From: Eopsaltria australis
Lineage: Eukaryota > Chordata > Aves > Passeriformes > Petroicidae
Direction of reading: 5' to 3'
Assembly (NCBI GenBank): GCA_034509425.1
Contig: JAVTVJ010000132.1
Location: forward strand, 2,687,470-2,751,469
DNA length: 64,000 nt
The first letter of the stretch is position 1; each line of letters begins with the position of its first letter. The position numbers were made by a program, and so were the translations under genes. Shown here piece by piece: positions 13,236 to 24,415 of this stretch. The notes beneath the pieces were generated by a model. The model made no database searches, was not told where the DNA came from, and was given only the letters and a program-made list of their open reading frames with translations.

Positions 13236-13545
13236 ATTGATCACTGTCTGTATCATTAATAAAGATATTGAACAGTACTGGTCCTGATGTGGAGATACAC
13301 CACTTGATAGAGTTTTGTATTTGGACATTGAATCACTGACTGCAGTTCTTTGTGTGCATCCATCCAGCCTGTCTCTTATCCATCAAATATATCATCCATC
13401 AAATCCATCTCTCCTATTAGAGGCAAGGATGTTGCGTGAGACCATGCCAAAGCCCTTAGAGAGGTCCAGGTAAATGACACAAGTTGCTCTTCCTTAGCCA
13501 CTCATGCAGACAATTCCATCACAGGGATCAGATTAGTCAGTCCTG
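13236..13545 (-). pseudogene. CR1 LINE fragment (internal ORF2 piece)
   Basis: The minus strand encodes remnants of the CR1 reverse-transcriptase region. The block around 13245-13300 reads as the GPVLFN-INDTDS segment that normally lies between RT motifs. The block at 13390-13470 corresponds to the segment that in CR1 reads as the DFSKAFD-type core, seen here as agagaggtccaggtaaatgac on the plus strand. No frame stays open. The fragment lacks both ends and abuts an oppositely oriented CR1 tail at about 13549. Confidence 0.8.
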
Positions 13546-13548
13546 GGC

Positions 13549-13643
13549 ACCCTGTACAGGTGACACTACTCTGAGTTGGAAGCTGGACTAGGCTATCTCC
13601 AGAGATGCCATCCAAACTTAACACTTTTGTGATTTTTTGATTA
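13549..13643 (+). mobile_element. CR1 3' tail, plus orientation
   Basis: The stretch containing ctgagttggaagctggacta and then gatgccatccaaact, ending in gtgattttttgatt, matches the CR1 3' UTR layout (gttggactagatgatctc, ggtcccttccaacc, then an ATTCTATGATT-like tail). It is short and diverged, so it is an old insertion or the tail of a rearranged CR1. Confidence 0.7.
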
Positions 13644-16600
13644 TGCTGATAATTTTGAAGAGTATCAAATAAAATGACAGTATTATTTCAATAATGTCTT
13701 TTTTTTAATCCAGAATTAGAATTGTAAAAGTGCCTAAAGAAACACATCATCCACAAAGTTCTTTGAGAACTGTAAATATTTTTATTGTTTATTATTTGTA
13801 GTAGGCTGCAGATGCATGAGTGAAAAAATCCTTGTTTTAAAAATGAATTATTTGATGAAGCCTGATTGAAGAACCAAAAATATGTCACTTGCTTTGATGT
13901 GGAGGAAACCAAGTTATTTGGTGAAGCTCTTTATCAACAACAATGCTGTGAATTGGGAAAACCTAAATGTATTCTCACCGTTTGCCCAGTTGATTATCAT
14001 CTCCCAGAACCTGTTACGGTTCTTAAAAAATGGATGTTGTAAATGAGGACTGACCAGATTAGTGTGAAAAATCTAATCTAACAGTCATTGGTTTCATTAG
14101 ACTTTCTCTGAGATGTTAAGTTTTCCTTCTTCCATATGTAGACAACCCTTTGGACTGAGTTTTGAGATTATAAGGAAAAATCTGGACAACTGAATTTAAG
14201 TTATCCATTTTTTTTCAAACAGCTACTTTATTTCACTAGTGGTCATCTTTCAAAAAGGAGTCAAATACAATTTGATGTGAATATGTTAAATCTAACTTTC
14301 AAATAATTGTGTTATTCAGCACTTTGTCCCACAAAATGAAGATCCTATCTTGTGTTATAATAATTTTTTCATAGTATTGAATTTCAAAGTAGTAACACAT
14401 GTGGTTGGTATCCAGTACAATGCATAAACTTAGCAAACATAAAGAGTGAATAGAATTTTAAATTGTAATTTTATTAACCAGAAAGAAGACCATTAAGAGA
14501 ACAATTCTGTACAAGCAGAATAGCAAACCCCTGGTATTCCTTCAGCAGAAATTTAAAATGAACCCTTAGCACTTTTAAAGGCTGTAGTGCCTCTGGGACT
14601 ACTAGACACAGATTTACCTCTCATAACTGCTCATAACTGTTTAACTGAGGAACTTTGCTGTTCAATGAAAAGAGGAAATGACAGATATTTTCAGAAGGTT
14701 GTTCTCTCTGATCTGTGTTCTTAGATAAGACTGGAGACATCTATTTCTTTTCATCATTGAATGTGAAAGTCCTGGGTGATTAGATAACTCAGCCATCTGA
14801 TAACAGTCAGCTGAGTATATAAATGTAAGGAATCTAATGTGCTCCTAAATTTGGGTTAGCTGTGGAGGTGAATTTTCACTGGAACTGAGGTTGTTCCTCA
14901 AGTTCTACCAGTGAAGGGTCTGAAACAAATGCCATCAGAGTGGATTTTTTACCTGCATCCACTTTTGGGATGCCAATCTCAGTGGGTCTAGAAAAGGGGA
15001 AGAGTCCCAGGCCCCAACCCTTCCTCCTGCCAAACCAATTTAAGAAAAGAACAGAGGATGCCTTACAAATAAATCTAAATTCCTTCCAGTGTCCAGAAGT
15101 ATTTTCTCCATGGCTCCCAAAGATGATGTAGCTCTCCTCTTTCTTTATTTTCTGCATTGACAAAATGCCACAATTCTGGTTTCATCCACATTCTGAGTCA
15201 CCCAGGAATTCTGGATAGATCTGGCAGAAGAGATATAATGGTAAAGATGCTTCCTAGACTATGTCTTCTCTTTAATCTTCCTGCTGGCTTTTCATGCTTA
15301 TTTAAGAAAGAGGGAAATAGATCAGGAAAAAAAATGTAGGAAATGTGTCACAGTAGTACCCTGCAGAAAAAGAGCAGCAGCACAGAGGGAAGGCTTTTTG
15401 TGATTATCAGCAATGAAGATACTGTTTGCTGATAGCAGAAACATCCCTTTTTTAAATTCAAAACAGAATATTCAACATTTGATCATCTAACAAACAGAAT
15501 CCTTATCAAAGATCTTGTCTTGATGGACCTTGTCCTTCTGTATTGGAAGTTTTCAGCCAGAATGGATGCAGAGCTATGTTTCTAATAAATCAGAAATAAC
15601 TTCTTAAGATATATGATTTGCCTGTTGTGCCTTCTACTGAATACTGACAGATGCGGGCATACTGGCCTGAACCTGTCTTACTCTAGTGCTGGACAGCTTT
15701 CAAGCAAAATGTCTTTTCTTTGACTTTTGGAAACTTAGTGAAACTATGAACACCTCCTGGCTTTTCTGATTTTAAATCAGTATTTTGTTAGCATATTTCA
15801 GTGAAAAATCATGCATAATTTTTCATTTTTTTAGTCTTGTTTTTCTTGCTCTTACTTTCAGGAAGAGACCTGGTTTTTTTCAGAAGTGAAATCTTTCTCC
15901 AGATTTGACTTATTTCTCGTTTCTATTTACAAGTTTATGAGGTATCATGGGGAAAATATGCATGAATAAGAGTGTTACAAAATGGCAACAGGTGTAAATG
16001 GAGAACTTTTAAGGAAATAATTTTCTTAAAACTCCCTTTATTTCTTTTGCCTCCTGCTATTTCATTTTATTTACACAGAAAAAGAATTATTCCACTAGAA
16101 AAAAGGAGCATCCAAATGAAGGCAAGTAATGAATGAAGAATTAAACTGTCCACTAAGAAGAACAGATTTGCTGGTTAGTGAGTCCAAGAACCTAGCCTTT
16201 ACCTCCTGAAGAACATATGGACAAAAACCTCAATTCATTCCCAATCTTTAACTGTTGGTGGTATCATTGTTTTTCTTTCTGCATCATCTGTTTCAAATCA
16301 TCTATAAACTTAGGTCATCTAGGAGGTCAAACAGAGACAGAACTTCACTTCCAAGATTTAAACATCTACGGTTTGGTCTTTACCACTGAAACCAACCGTA
16401 ATTTTGTTTTAACTTGGACAAACTACCTTCTTTGATAGAAAGCTGTCAAATGCATTTCTAGTATCAGAAGTAATATGGGTTACGGCTCAGTGGAAACTTG
16501 AAATAATGATATTTCAGGTTTTTATTCTTTTGCTATGCCTATTAGATGATCACATTTGGTTAATTTAGACTATGGTCCAGATCCTCAACTGGAATGTGAA

Positions 16601-18080
16601 CCAACAAGTAGAAACACTAAACCTCAGAATTGATTCTACATTTCCAATCTAAAGGACTTAAAGGCTGATAATGTTCAGCTTTCACTGGTCATTCTTCCAC
16701 ACTAAACAAAGAAACCAGATTTGCCATCTTCTAGCCTCTAGACAGAGCTGAAACAAATGAGAAAGAGCAAATGGTTGGTGTCTAAGGACCATTTTTCTCC
16801 ACTTGCTTTCATGGATCAAAACCGAATGAGTACTCTGCAATTTACAGCTGAATCAAGAGGGGAAATCACAGAGAAGACACACTCTGCTGAAGCTCTACGT
16901 TGCATCAAGCACTGAATGAGAATTTAAACCAGTTCTCAAAATAAACACAGAACTAAAATCAGCATAGTTTTGGCATGAAAAACAAAAGGGCACTTCTTTG
17001 ATGCAGATTGTTACAGATTGTTATCCTCAACGGCTCACCTGGGAGAAAATACAAACTATTTTCTGCACAGCATTTACAAATCTGAAAGTAGATGCTCATG
17101 GTTCACCAGGTTATTGCTTGAAGATGTGGTCAAGAGGTCGTTTAATGGGTGTACTCCACTTATGGAGTGGGCACGGAAAGATCTTCTCTCCATTGTCTGA
17201 GCAGACCATGAACAAGATGGCTCTGGGCTGATTATAAATTAGGTACTTTAGTACTAAAGCTCTGCTAATGAGAGCAGAAGAGGTGTGTATGTATGTCCAA
17301 AGAAGCCACTGAGTGTTTCCACTGAGGTGCTCGAAATGGACCCATGCAAATGAATTCCTGAGTCTGACCGTTCACTAACAAAAAGAAATAAATCCGAGTC
17401 CAAGAGAATAAAACCAAGAAATAAGCATTTCAACAGGACATCTATTCAGTGGATATTTGTGTCAGCACAAAAAGAAGCAAAGGAAAAATTGCATTGTCAA
17501 AATTAATTTTGGGCTATGTGCTTTATACATTACATTTTGCTAATTCCTGGCTGCTTGTGCTCTCTTTCACCTTAATATAACTGCTTTAGGTTTGTTTTAT
17601 TTTTGTTTGTTTTAGTATATGCATGAAAATATATACTCCTTGAGAAGAGGAAAGTATTGACTACCTTTGGCCTTGAGAGGAAGGGTTTCATTTTCCCAGG
17701 TGCTTGAATGAATACTCATCTGGTTTTGTTTTGTAATTTTACAAAGAACTCACAGATTTTGAACCTGACCCTTCCTCCTGCTGACAAAACTTGGCAGAAT
17801 TGTTCCAGTGATATAATACAGAAATGCAATGCTGAGCTGTACCTCTCCCTATGATGTAATGCACCTACAGTGACCTTACAGAAAGTGACTCATAATATAG
17901 ATTTGTCATAGACATAGAGAAAATAGGATTGCTTTTATCTGAATGAAAGTAGAGGCAAATCACTATACTTCCATCTTCCTGCATCCAACAGGACAACAAA
18001 AGTTATACTGCTAGCTTTGCTTTATCAACAAAGGAAGATTCTTTTATTTCATTTGTAACAATGGATGTGTTTTAAGCAGG
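13644..18080. other. No gene assigned; unique AT-rich DNA
   Basis: No transposon or RNA gene is recognisable. One minus-strand interval at 14953-14987 is flanked by good-looking splice signals and is listed as a weak exon candidate. A 10-bp duplication (ctcataactg) lies at about 14620-14640. Confidence 0.5.
14953..14987 (-). other. Weak candidate 35-nt exon
   Basis: On the minus strand the interval is preceded by a pyrimidine tract ending ctcttccccttttctag and ends at gatgcag followed by gtaaaa. Both the acceptor and the donor therefore fit vertebrate consensus. It lies in a 95-codon open frame (14876-15163, minus) in which the surrounding sequence also reads without a stop. Splice-like pairs are common in 64 kb of AT-rich DNA, and I recognise no protein family, so this is a lead only. 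Confidence 0.12.
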
Positions 18081-18660
18081 TTATTTGGGATTTTGTCCAG
18101 CCAGCAACCAGGCCCCAGGTTCCCCACCAGCAAGACTGTGGGGAGAACTGGAAGGGTAAAAGATAAAGAATTCATGGACTGTGCAAAGGCAGTTTAATAG
18201 GGAAAGCAAAATCCACACACACAAGCAAAGCAAAGCAAGGAATTAATTCACAGGTTCCCAAGGGCAGGCAGGTGTTCAGCCAGCTTCAGGAGAGCAGGGC
18301 CCCACCACACACGGCAGTTACTTGGGAAAATAAATGTCATCACTACAAATATCCCCCCCCCCCTTCTCCCTTCTCCCTTCTCCTCTCCACATTATATACT
18401 AAGCATGATGGTCTGGAATATCCCTCTGATCAGTCTGGGTCACCTGTCCTGGCTTTGTCTCCTCCCAACCTCCCATGCAGCCCCAGCCTCCTCACCAGCA
18501 TGGCAGTACAAAAAGCAGAAAAGGCCTTGGCTCTGTGCAAGCCCTGCTCAGCAACAAAAACATCTCTATATTACCGACCGTGTCCAGCACAAATCCAAAA
18601 CACAGCCCCATATCAGCCACTGGGAAGAAAATTAACTCTACCCCAGCCAAAATTAGCATA
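18081..18660 (-). mobile_element. Solo LTR, family A (minus)
   Basis: The LTR is nearly full length (580 bp). Its plus-strand left end, ttgtccagccagcaac, matches the LTR 3' terminus in reverse. Its right end, ctaccccagccaaaattagc, matches the reverse of the 5' terminus ctggttttggctggga at 57048-57063. Internal landmarks are the ggaagggtaaaag block, the tttaatagggaaagcaaaa block (ATTAAA signal on the minus strand), agcaaagcaaagcaagg, and the gcagaaaaggccttg block near the 5' side. A C11 run at 18353-18363 is followed by three ttctccc units. No clean target-site duplication survives. The open frames across it are incidental. Confidence 0.88.
18353..18395. repeat. C11 tract followed by TTCTCCC-type units
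   Basis: Eleven C at 18353-18363 run into several copies of ttctccc inside the family A LTR. This is a pyrimidine-only low-complexity tract. Confidence 0.85.
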
Positions 18661-19642
18661 GATTTCAAGAGAATAAGTTGTTCTGTTACAGGCAAAATGA
18701 AACAGGGAATGGGGTTAGTATCAGAGACAGAGGAAGAAAATGTAATATTGGGAGGTAAAGAGGATATGGAAATAAATATCCCATATTCAGGAGAATATCA
18801 AGTAATAACTCTCCCCCTGAAAACATCCATGAAAATTGGGCAGTATGAAACAAAAAAAACCTTAATAGTTCCATCATTAAAATTCTGAATGCCTAATATT
18901 ATTGATCGGAGTATTGATTACTAAATGATAAAAAAAAGTAAAAGTCATTCAACTAAAGACACAGTTCAGAACCAGAATTTCAGTGGAAAAACTCGGAGTA
19001 CATTTTTCTTTACACTAATTTCTTCTTGTATGCTTTTTGTGGTGGTTTAAATTATGCATATAGTAAAAAACCTCAGGTAAATATATTTAGAAATACAAAT
19101 ATGGATGTGTGTGGAAAATTAGGCCATAGTATAAGTGAAATAAAGACAGATTAAATTATAGCTGATTTTGATTCTGAAACAAAAACAGTTGCATACTTAG
19201 GAGTATTTTGCATTCCATTAAAATCCCTGCTACAATATCACAGTAACTGAAAGCACCTATGATAAGACTGACTCTTCATGCTCTCTCACTTCCTTAGATT
19301 ATTGCATTATATTTTAACTGCAATGGAGCATACTATTTTTTTATTTTAAATATGTGTCACATTATGTCTGTGGTTATAGTCATACATGTCTAAGAAACAT
19401 AAAATTGCATCCCAGGATATTTAGTAGAAGTCTCTGGAAGTAATTTGTAAGGTGCACTGCTGCCAATTTCTACTCTTAGTTTTTGCCAAGGTCTTTGGAT
19501 TTCCTTTATCCTGGTGATGATGATACCAGCCTTCTTTGTTCCCATTTCCTTATCTAGTTTTCCTATATTACTCAAGTTTCTTTATCTTTTGCTAACTGGA
19601 ACCACACCATGACCTACTTCCTATTCTCCTGGGTATTCTTCA

Positions 19643-19688
<46 letters not shown>

Positions 19689-21442
19689 ACTTGTGTGCCC
19701 TTGAATTTTCTGTTCTAATAAAGCTGAATTGCCTGTAGATGAATAGACACAGAAATGTGATGTATATGTAATGGAAAAATTTAATTTTGCTGAATGCTGA
19801 ACATACCAGTTTTTGGTGAGTGGATATGTGGATTTCTGAAGTGGTGGATCACACAGAGGCTAGATTTATTGCTGAGAATTGAAACCTGTTTTTAGTGTCC
19901 CTGAAGAAGACTTCCTTAGCTGCTGTACACGTGAATATAATTTCTTCAGTTGGAACAGCTTTTCTTTGGACATTTTGATGGACTTGAGGCCAGCACTCAA
20001 CAAATCCTGAATGTTAATCTCTGAGTAGACTGAGTGAAAGACAGAAAATGCTAGAAGCAATTGTTTCTTGAATGAGTCATCTTTAAAGGGTTATTTTTCA
20101 TTGGTGCCAGGTTTTTTAATGATAGAACAGGAATCCTCACAAACAGCTGTGTGATTTTGTTGTGAGACAGTGCAGGGAAGGAAGGAAGCTGGTAAGAGGG
20201 GAGGGAGAATGAGGTATGTCATCTGCGTGCACCAGGCTTTACACCCTTACAATGAAGGAAGTTGCATTTAACCATAAATTGGGACTTCTCAGATTGGGTA
20301 GATTCCCTAAGCAACAAACATGCCCATGTATTCATTACTGAGTTTTGTGAGTTTATTCTGTCCCCACCTTTTTTTTCCACTTCATAATCATTTCAAGATT
20401 CATATCATGAAAGAGGAAGCACTGGAAGCTCAAATTCCTGGTATGGAAGACTTTTTGCCTTTGCTGAAGGATCTAAATTTATAATAAAGTACATTTTTTT
20501 GTTTATTTTTGTTCTGGTTTATGATTCAGTCTGTTAAAGGAGTCAATGTAGTATTGAAACACTAATGAAGAACCAGATGAGGGACTATACAAGACCACTA
20601 ATCTGGCTGGTATAATTCTCATAAAAACTGGAAAATTGAGCACACATTACCACTTTTCCATTTATGTCTATAGTTCTAACAAATCATGTCACACATTTAT
20701 TCAGATTTTGACTATAATTAAATAGAAAAGTAAACGCTTGGTTTTAATGGAAACAGAAGCCTCTTCCTTATATTGTCACAGAGAAATTCCCAGCTGTAAG
20801 TTCTAGTTTATACTTTTTCTTACATAGAAGCTCTGTGTTTAGTGAATTAAAGATGAAAGTGCTTGATAAAATTTGCTGACAAGGCCACTTTTGGAGAGAT
20901 CACAAGAACCTTGGGAGGCACATAGTGATTTTGATAAATTGACGAAATGATGTGTAACAGTAAGAAGAAAACCAATGTAAACAGAGTCTACTCGGAAGAA
21001 AAAAGTCAGATACAAAATATAGACTAATAAATATAAAATATAGCATAAGTCCTGGTTTTTTTAAGAATCTGGACAATATAAATGAAAGGGAAGGAATGAA
21101 GGCAGACTTTATATCTGGATTTACAAATTAAATCAAGGATAAGCTTTACTAATAACAAAATTCCTGAGCTAGAAATGTTTTTAGACACCATAACCCTGTT
21201 ATGCTTCACTGTTCAACCCTGTTATTTCTTAAACTAAAGCTCGTGAGAAAGCTGTAGTGAAATCTAAACCAAATTAGATTGCAGAAAGGGATCTGAGTTA
21301 GACATAAAATGTCTACCTTTTTATTGTCACAGGGGAAAGCATTCATGTTCTGATGAGGATTTTACAGAGAAATCTTTGTGGGAATATTTTTGATTTGAGG
21401 ATTGCTCATCTGTCAGCTAAATTTTAAGATGAAAAAGACTCA
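18661..21442. other. No gene seen; unique DNA with a TA microsatellite
   Basis: No exon or transposon is recognised. A (TA)n microsatellite lies at 19646-19684. A minus-strand open frame at 19866-20060 is lysine- and leucine-rich, but it is short and unrecognised. Confidence 0.55.
19646..19684. repeat. (TA)n microsatellite, 39 bp
   Basis: There are 19.5 uninterrupted TA units after cactg, ending at atatgtatac. The array is perfect, so it is likely to be polymorphic. Confidence 0.95.
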
Positions 21443-22311
21443 TGTACAATGGCAAATCAGCCTTGGCCAGCAGCCAGACTCCTATCCAGCTGCTCACTCA
21501 CTTCCCATCCTCAGTGGGACACGGCAAAAAGTAGGATGAGAGAGCTTGTGGGCTGAGCTAAATTCAAGATCACTTACCAGTGACCATTATAGACAAATCA
21601 CGTTTGACTTGAGGAAAAATAATTTAACTTGTTGCCAATAAAAATAGATTTAGATAGTAAGAAACATACGTTAAACCAACACTTTTCCTCCCCCATCTCC
21701 TGATTCCTCTCTTGCTCCCTGAGAAGCACATGGGAAATGGGGAGCAGGGGTCTATGGTCAGTAAACAGTGGTCCCTCTCTGCTGCTCCTTACTCCTCACC
21801 CTTTTCTTCTGCTTTGTCATGGTTCCTTTTTATGGGCTGCCGGTTGTCTGCTCTGGTGTGGGGTCTCCATGAGCTGCAGTTCTTCAGGGAATATCCCCCT
21901 GCCCTAATGTGGGGTCTTCCATGGGCTGGAGTGAAGTGTCTGCTCCCCCCATGTTCCCTCCAAACACTGCAGGAGAATCTCTGCTCTGGTGCCTGGATCA
22001 CCTCCTCCCCTCTTCCTCCTCTTTTCCTCACCTCACAGGGTTGTTTTCTCACTTTTTTTCCTAACTCCTCACTGCCTGTGCAGTGTTTCTTTCCCTTTGC
22101 AAATTAATCTTCAAGGCAACCCTGCCCTGGCAATGGGCTCAGCCACACCCTGTGGTGGGCAGTTGGATCCGCTTGAACCGGCTGTGTCTGGCTGGGACCG
22201 GCTGTGTCTGGCTGGAAGCGGCTGTATCTGGCTGGGGCAGCCCCGGCCTCCCCTCATGGAGCCCCCGCTGCTGCCGGGGCCTGGGCACCTGCACCCTCTT
22301 ACAGATGTACA
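21443..22311 (-). mobile_element. Solo LTR, family B, with 3-unit minisatellite
   Basis: This 869-bp element reads on the minus strand from tgtacatctg (at 22311) to ccattgtaca (at 21443). The host flanks are gactca (21437-21442) and cactca (22312-22317), a 6-bp target-site duplication with one mismatch. That length is typical of beta/ERVK-like integrations. The 5' part holds three 20-bp units at 22171-22230. The 3' part (21450-21650 in plus coordinates) matches 60040-60270: the oligo-T/ttaattt block, the tttgtctataatgg/ttgcccgtgatgg block, and the gagtgag-gagcagctg block. No internal viral coding sequence is present. Confidence 0.88.
22171..22230 (-). repeat. 20-bp minisatellite, three units, inside LTR B
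   Basis: On the plus strand the three consecutive units are 22171-22190, 22191-22210 and 22211-22230, each of the type gctggaaccggctgtgtctg with one to three substitutions. They are the reverse complement of, and in the same position within the LTR as, the 15-unit array at 58761-59060. Confidence 0.93.
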
Positions 22312-22782
22312 CACTCAACAAACCAAATAAAGCTTCTCTAACAAACACTAGAATGAGCTCAGGTCAGATCATCTCGCTATTTCTTCTTTTATGTTTTACT
22401 TTATATTCTTCATGGTTTCCTTTCATCAAAAAGTATAAATACTTTGTGAAAAGATATGGTAGTCCTTAGGTCTGTTACTTGGTCTACTCAGGAATTGTAC
22501 AGAGAACAGGAGATTAAAAGCAAGGCTATGTCCCAGTGGTTTCAACATATAAAAAGCTTCCCTTCACAGTACTGTCAAATACCACGATGTTCACTTGTCT
22601 TTTGGAGGAGGAGGCCTCACTGGTGTGCTTGAAAACCTAGGAAAAACATCTTCATAATTTCATCTAAAAGATTCGTCATTCTTTTAAACACGACTTCAAT
22701 ATTGCAATATTAGATGCAGAGAAAGTAATCTGACACTATATACTTTGAAAAATCTTTATTTCCATGGTACATCCATATGTAC
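22312..22782. other. No gene seen
   Basis: This is unique AT-rich sequence between the family B LTR and a CR1 tail. Nothing in it is recognised. Confidence 0.6.
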
Positions 22783-22911
22783 ATGCCCCATCCCTGGGAA
22801 ACATTCAAGGGTTGGACAAGGCTCTGAGCAACCTGTTCAAGTTGAAGCTGTTCCTGGAGTAGATTACCTTTTAAGGTCCCTTCCAACCCAAACCATTCTA
22901 TGATTCTATGA
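22783..22911 (+). mobile_element. CR1 LINE 3' tail (plus)
   Basis: The stretch runs from ccccatccctgggaaacatt through gttggacaaggctctgagca and ggtcccttccaacccaaacc to the terminal attctatgattctatga. The octamer-type ATTCTATG repeats at 22895-22911 are the hallmark CR1 3' end. It represents only the last 130 bases of an element. Confidence 0.93.
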
Positions 22912-24019
22912 TCTTCCTTAATAATATTAGTAAAATAGAATTTGAATAAATATTTTTTTTTTTTTACTTGAGTTCCTTATATCTGTTTTTTTTTTAAATA
23001 AAAGGTAGGGGACCCAAAGGTCTGCTGTGATACGGACCTTACTCACTAGTGTTTCTACTTGTTTCCAGGGCAATTGATTTAATTTTTATTCCTTCTAAGT
23101 TTCTTCATTCTTAACCAGCTCTGACTGTGCTTTTTTCTACAGAATGTATCTAATCAAGGAAAAGACAGATTTCTGGGTACTTCTACACAAGTCATGGTAC
23201 CAAGTTTGCTGTACAGTGACCAGAAGTGAGGCAAGGAGATGAGGCCATGACCCTTCAAAGTGCTTCATGCTATATTAGCAGGGACTAGCCATCTAGCCAT
23301 TACACAGGACATTACAAAGATTGCTCTATTTCCCATTAATTTCATAAGCCTCACACTGGGTTATCTGTGAATGCATGTGTATCACTTACAGTCACTTTTC
23401 TTAATAAATGATTCATATTTAATGGGAATAATAAGTGTTGCTGCAAGTTTCTAATATAATTTTTTTCACTGCAATTTCCTTCTCACTGTTCTTTCAAAAC
23501 ACTTAATCATCCATGCTAATAATTAGCAAATTCTTGTTAGCTGAAGGGGAAATCGTATCTTACAGTATTTGCACCAGATAAACTAAATCCATTATAACCT
23601 GCCTCACTACTATATTTTGCAGGACATGGGAGATGAACTCCCAAAGCATAAAAATATGCATTATTTTTTTATCATGAGCCTAAAAAAGATACCTCTCCTG
23701 ATCTTCTACTGTAAATATTTTCATTTGCCTTCAGTAGTAGCACACTGGCTTAAATGATGAAGGAGAAATGAAATACAAAAAGCTGTTGTACTCTGTCATA
23801 AATAATGTACAGTACCTGGGGCGGTTTATACCCTCAGTTATACATGTGCTCCTATTCAATGTATGTATTCAGCATATAAATTGGAGAATTGAGTTTAGTA
23901 AATAACGTTTTAATTTAATTGATTCTGAGAACACTGAAAGTCTCCTAAAATTATTCTGCTTTTGATGGACTTTAGTACAAACCAACAGAAGATGTGAGTG
24001 AGCAAGAAAGAAGGGTGGA
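22912..24019. other. No gene seen
   Basis: This is AT-rich unique DNA with short T runs near 22950 and 22987. No repeat or exon is recognised. Confidence 0.6.
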
Positions 24020-24415
24020 CACAGAATTGCAGAAGTGCTGAGATTAGAAGGGACCTTAGGAGACCATTCAGTCTGACCCCCTGCTTAGATCAGGGTCACC
24101 TCAAACAGGATGCTTAGAACCATGTCATGTCTATTTCTGAACTTCTCCAAGAAGGGAGACTCCACAGTGTCTCTGGATAAGTTGTGCCACTGTCACACTG
24201 TAAAAAGGTTTCTTATGTTCATAGAGAATACCCCAGGTTTCAGTTTGTGCCCATTGTCTCCGTTTCTATCATTGGATGTTACTGAGAAGAGCCTGTCTGT
24301 CTTTTCTCCTTTCCCTTCCATTATGTATTTATGCACACTGATAAGATCTCCACCTCCTGAACCTTCTGCTCTCCAGAAGTTCTCCAGGCTGTGGAGAGCA
24401 GCATTTTCTCTGCTG
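24020..24415 (-). pseudogene. CR1 LINE 3' fragment (minus), different subfamily
   Basis: The plus strand opens with cacagaattgcagaag and gattagaagggacctta, the reverse of a CR1 3' UTR. It continues with gatcagggtcacctcaaaca, gggagactccacagtgtctc, cagtttgtgcccattgtctc and gttctccaggctgtggagag. This is the layout of the CR1 C-terminal coding end in reverse, of the subfamily type with the caggtcacc/agggagactcc signature rather than that at 8670. The reading frames are broken. The fragment ends near 24415. Confidence 0.85.

Noticed and set aside
18272..18888. Open frames of 129 and 137 codons
   Set aside because: They lie almost entirely inside the minus-oriented family A LTR. LTRs do not code here and no motif is present.
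21712..22469. Open frames of 131, 113 and 128 codons
   Set aside because: They arise from the GC-rich family B LTR and its minisatellite.
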